A stretch of DNA of 64,000 nucleotides, from NCBI GenBank assembly GCA_016712225.1, contig JADJRL010000003.1:3237501-3301500 (forward strand), read 5' to 3'. Position 1 is the first letter of the stretch; every line of letters starts with the position of its first letter. The notes below the pieces were generated by a model. That model saw nothing but the letters and a program-made list of their open reading frames with translations. It was not told the origin of the DNA and did not search any database. This document shows positions 63,690 through 64,000 of the stretch, piece after piece. The position numbers and the translations under genes were made by a program. This DNA is from Candidatus Defluviibacterium haderslevense. Lineage in GTDB: Bacteria > Bacteroidota > Bacteroidia > Chitinophagales > Saprospiraceae.

Positions 63690-64000
63690 ATTTTTTACAA
63701 TTATAGTTCATAACTTAAAGGAACGTTGATGCCATTCAAATTAAAGCTATTACTTTTAACATAAGCCAATCATAATAGAGTCAATGTTCCAGGTGGACTA
63801 TCTTTTATTTTAGTGAGGACAGTTCAGTCCTAGTTAGATGACAACAACCGATAACTAAACAAAATCCAATAAGGTAAATAAAGAATACAAAACTTCCTTA
63901 AGACAAATCTAAGCCGAGGTATGCAAGCATTGCTTGCTTTAGAGTCTTTGTCCAAGCCAAATATTATGACAATATTTATCTTGCAGAATTGATGCATTTC
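63690..64000. other. gene-free end of the window
   Basis: Holds a 15-bp palindrome GCAAGCA-T-TGCTTGC (63923-63937) and a small AGGAC/GTCCT inverted repeat (63816-63831) but no ORF or RNA gene that I can see. Confidence 0.5.

Noticed and set aside
63780..63860. Possible IS3-type insertion sequence end
   Set aside because: The stretch around TGAACTGTCCTCACTAAAAT (minus strand) looked vaguely like an IS terminus, but there is no transposase frame or second end in the window.

Overview
The window looks like chromosomal DNA from a member of the Bacteroidota, probably an environmental, uncultured relative of the Saprospiria/Chitinophagia. The assignment rests on type IX secretion (T9SS) C-terminal sorting domains on two secreted metalloproteases, DUF4296, DUF3822 and CvfB-type genes, a TamB/LptF/MltG envelope gene set, AT-rich DNA with A-rich rather than Shine-Dalgarno leaders, and repeated TAnnTTTG boxes (the Bacteroidota -7 promoter element) just upstream of gene starts. 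No rRNA, tRNA or CRISPR array was seen. The genus cannot be named from this window.

Positions 1-42.3 kb are densely packed core genome: a truncated acyl-CoA dehydrogenase; a leftward run of SWIM-domain protein, degenerate GH13 protein, rlmH and rhomboid; a SixA-like phosphatase and DUF4296 lipoprotein; a PhoB/PhoR-type two-component pair; an M23 peptidase; folP, tamB-like and mutS2; tsaD; DUF3822 and rsmD; a MazG-like protein; a leftward DEAD helicase/DUF1415/flavoprotein group; cvfB; lptF/G; a leftward group of two tandem secreted M43 proteases, sucC, xseA and xseB; mdh; tilS; mltG/panB; and dnaK with a clear intrinsic terminator. Overlapping or abutting genes point to several operons.

From about 42.4 kb to the end the character changes to accessory DNA: long AT-rich spacers, decayed gene fragments and repeats. 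It opens with a REP-associated (RAYT) transposase that carries a perfect 27-bp REP-like palindrome inside its own reading frame. Next comes a leftward module of a papain-like (C1A) protease, a stand-alone copy of that protease's C-terminal domain, and a chagasin-type inhibitor of papain-like proteases. A class II Fic protein with upstream direct repeats follows. Four loci (45.8, 47.5, 48.8 and 62.5 kb) carry a 24-bp tandem repeat, probably left from transposon ends.

The 49.7-57.5 kb block holds several possible lipid or phosphoester enzymes: a PhoD-like phosphatase, an exported protein with an HxSNG motif as in outer-membrane phospholipase A, and a large patatin-like phospholipase, along with small membrane proteins. 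The 58.3-61.4 kb block is a tight leftward operon of a phytanoyl-CoA-type 2-oxoglutarate dioxygenase, a YbdK/GCS2-type carboxylate-amine ligase and a membrane-anchored YheO-like PAS protein, possibly followed by a 49-aa ORF. I know of no described system with this combination, and it is one of the two best candidates here for something undescribed; the protease/inhibitor module is the other. A fragment of an Eco57I-type restriction-modification N terminus lies just beyond it.
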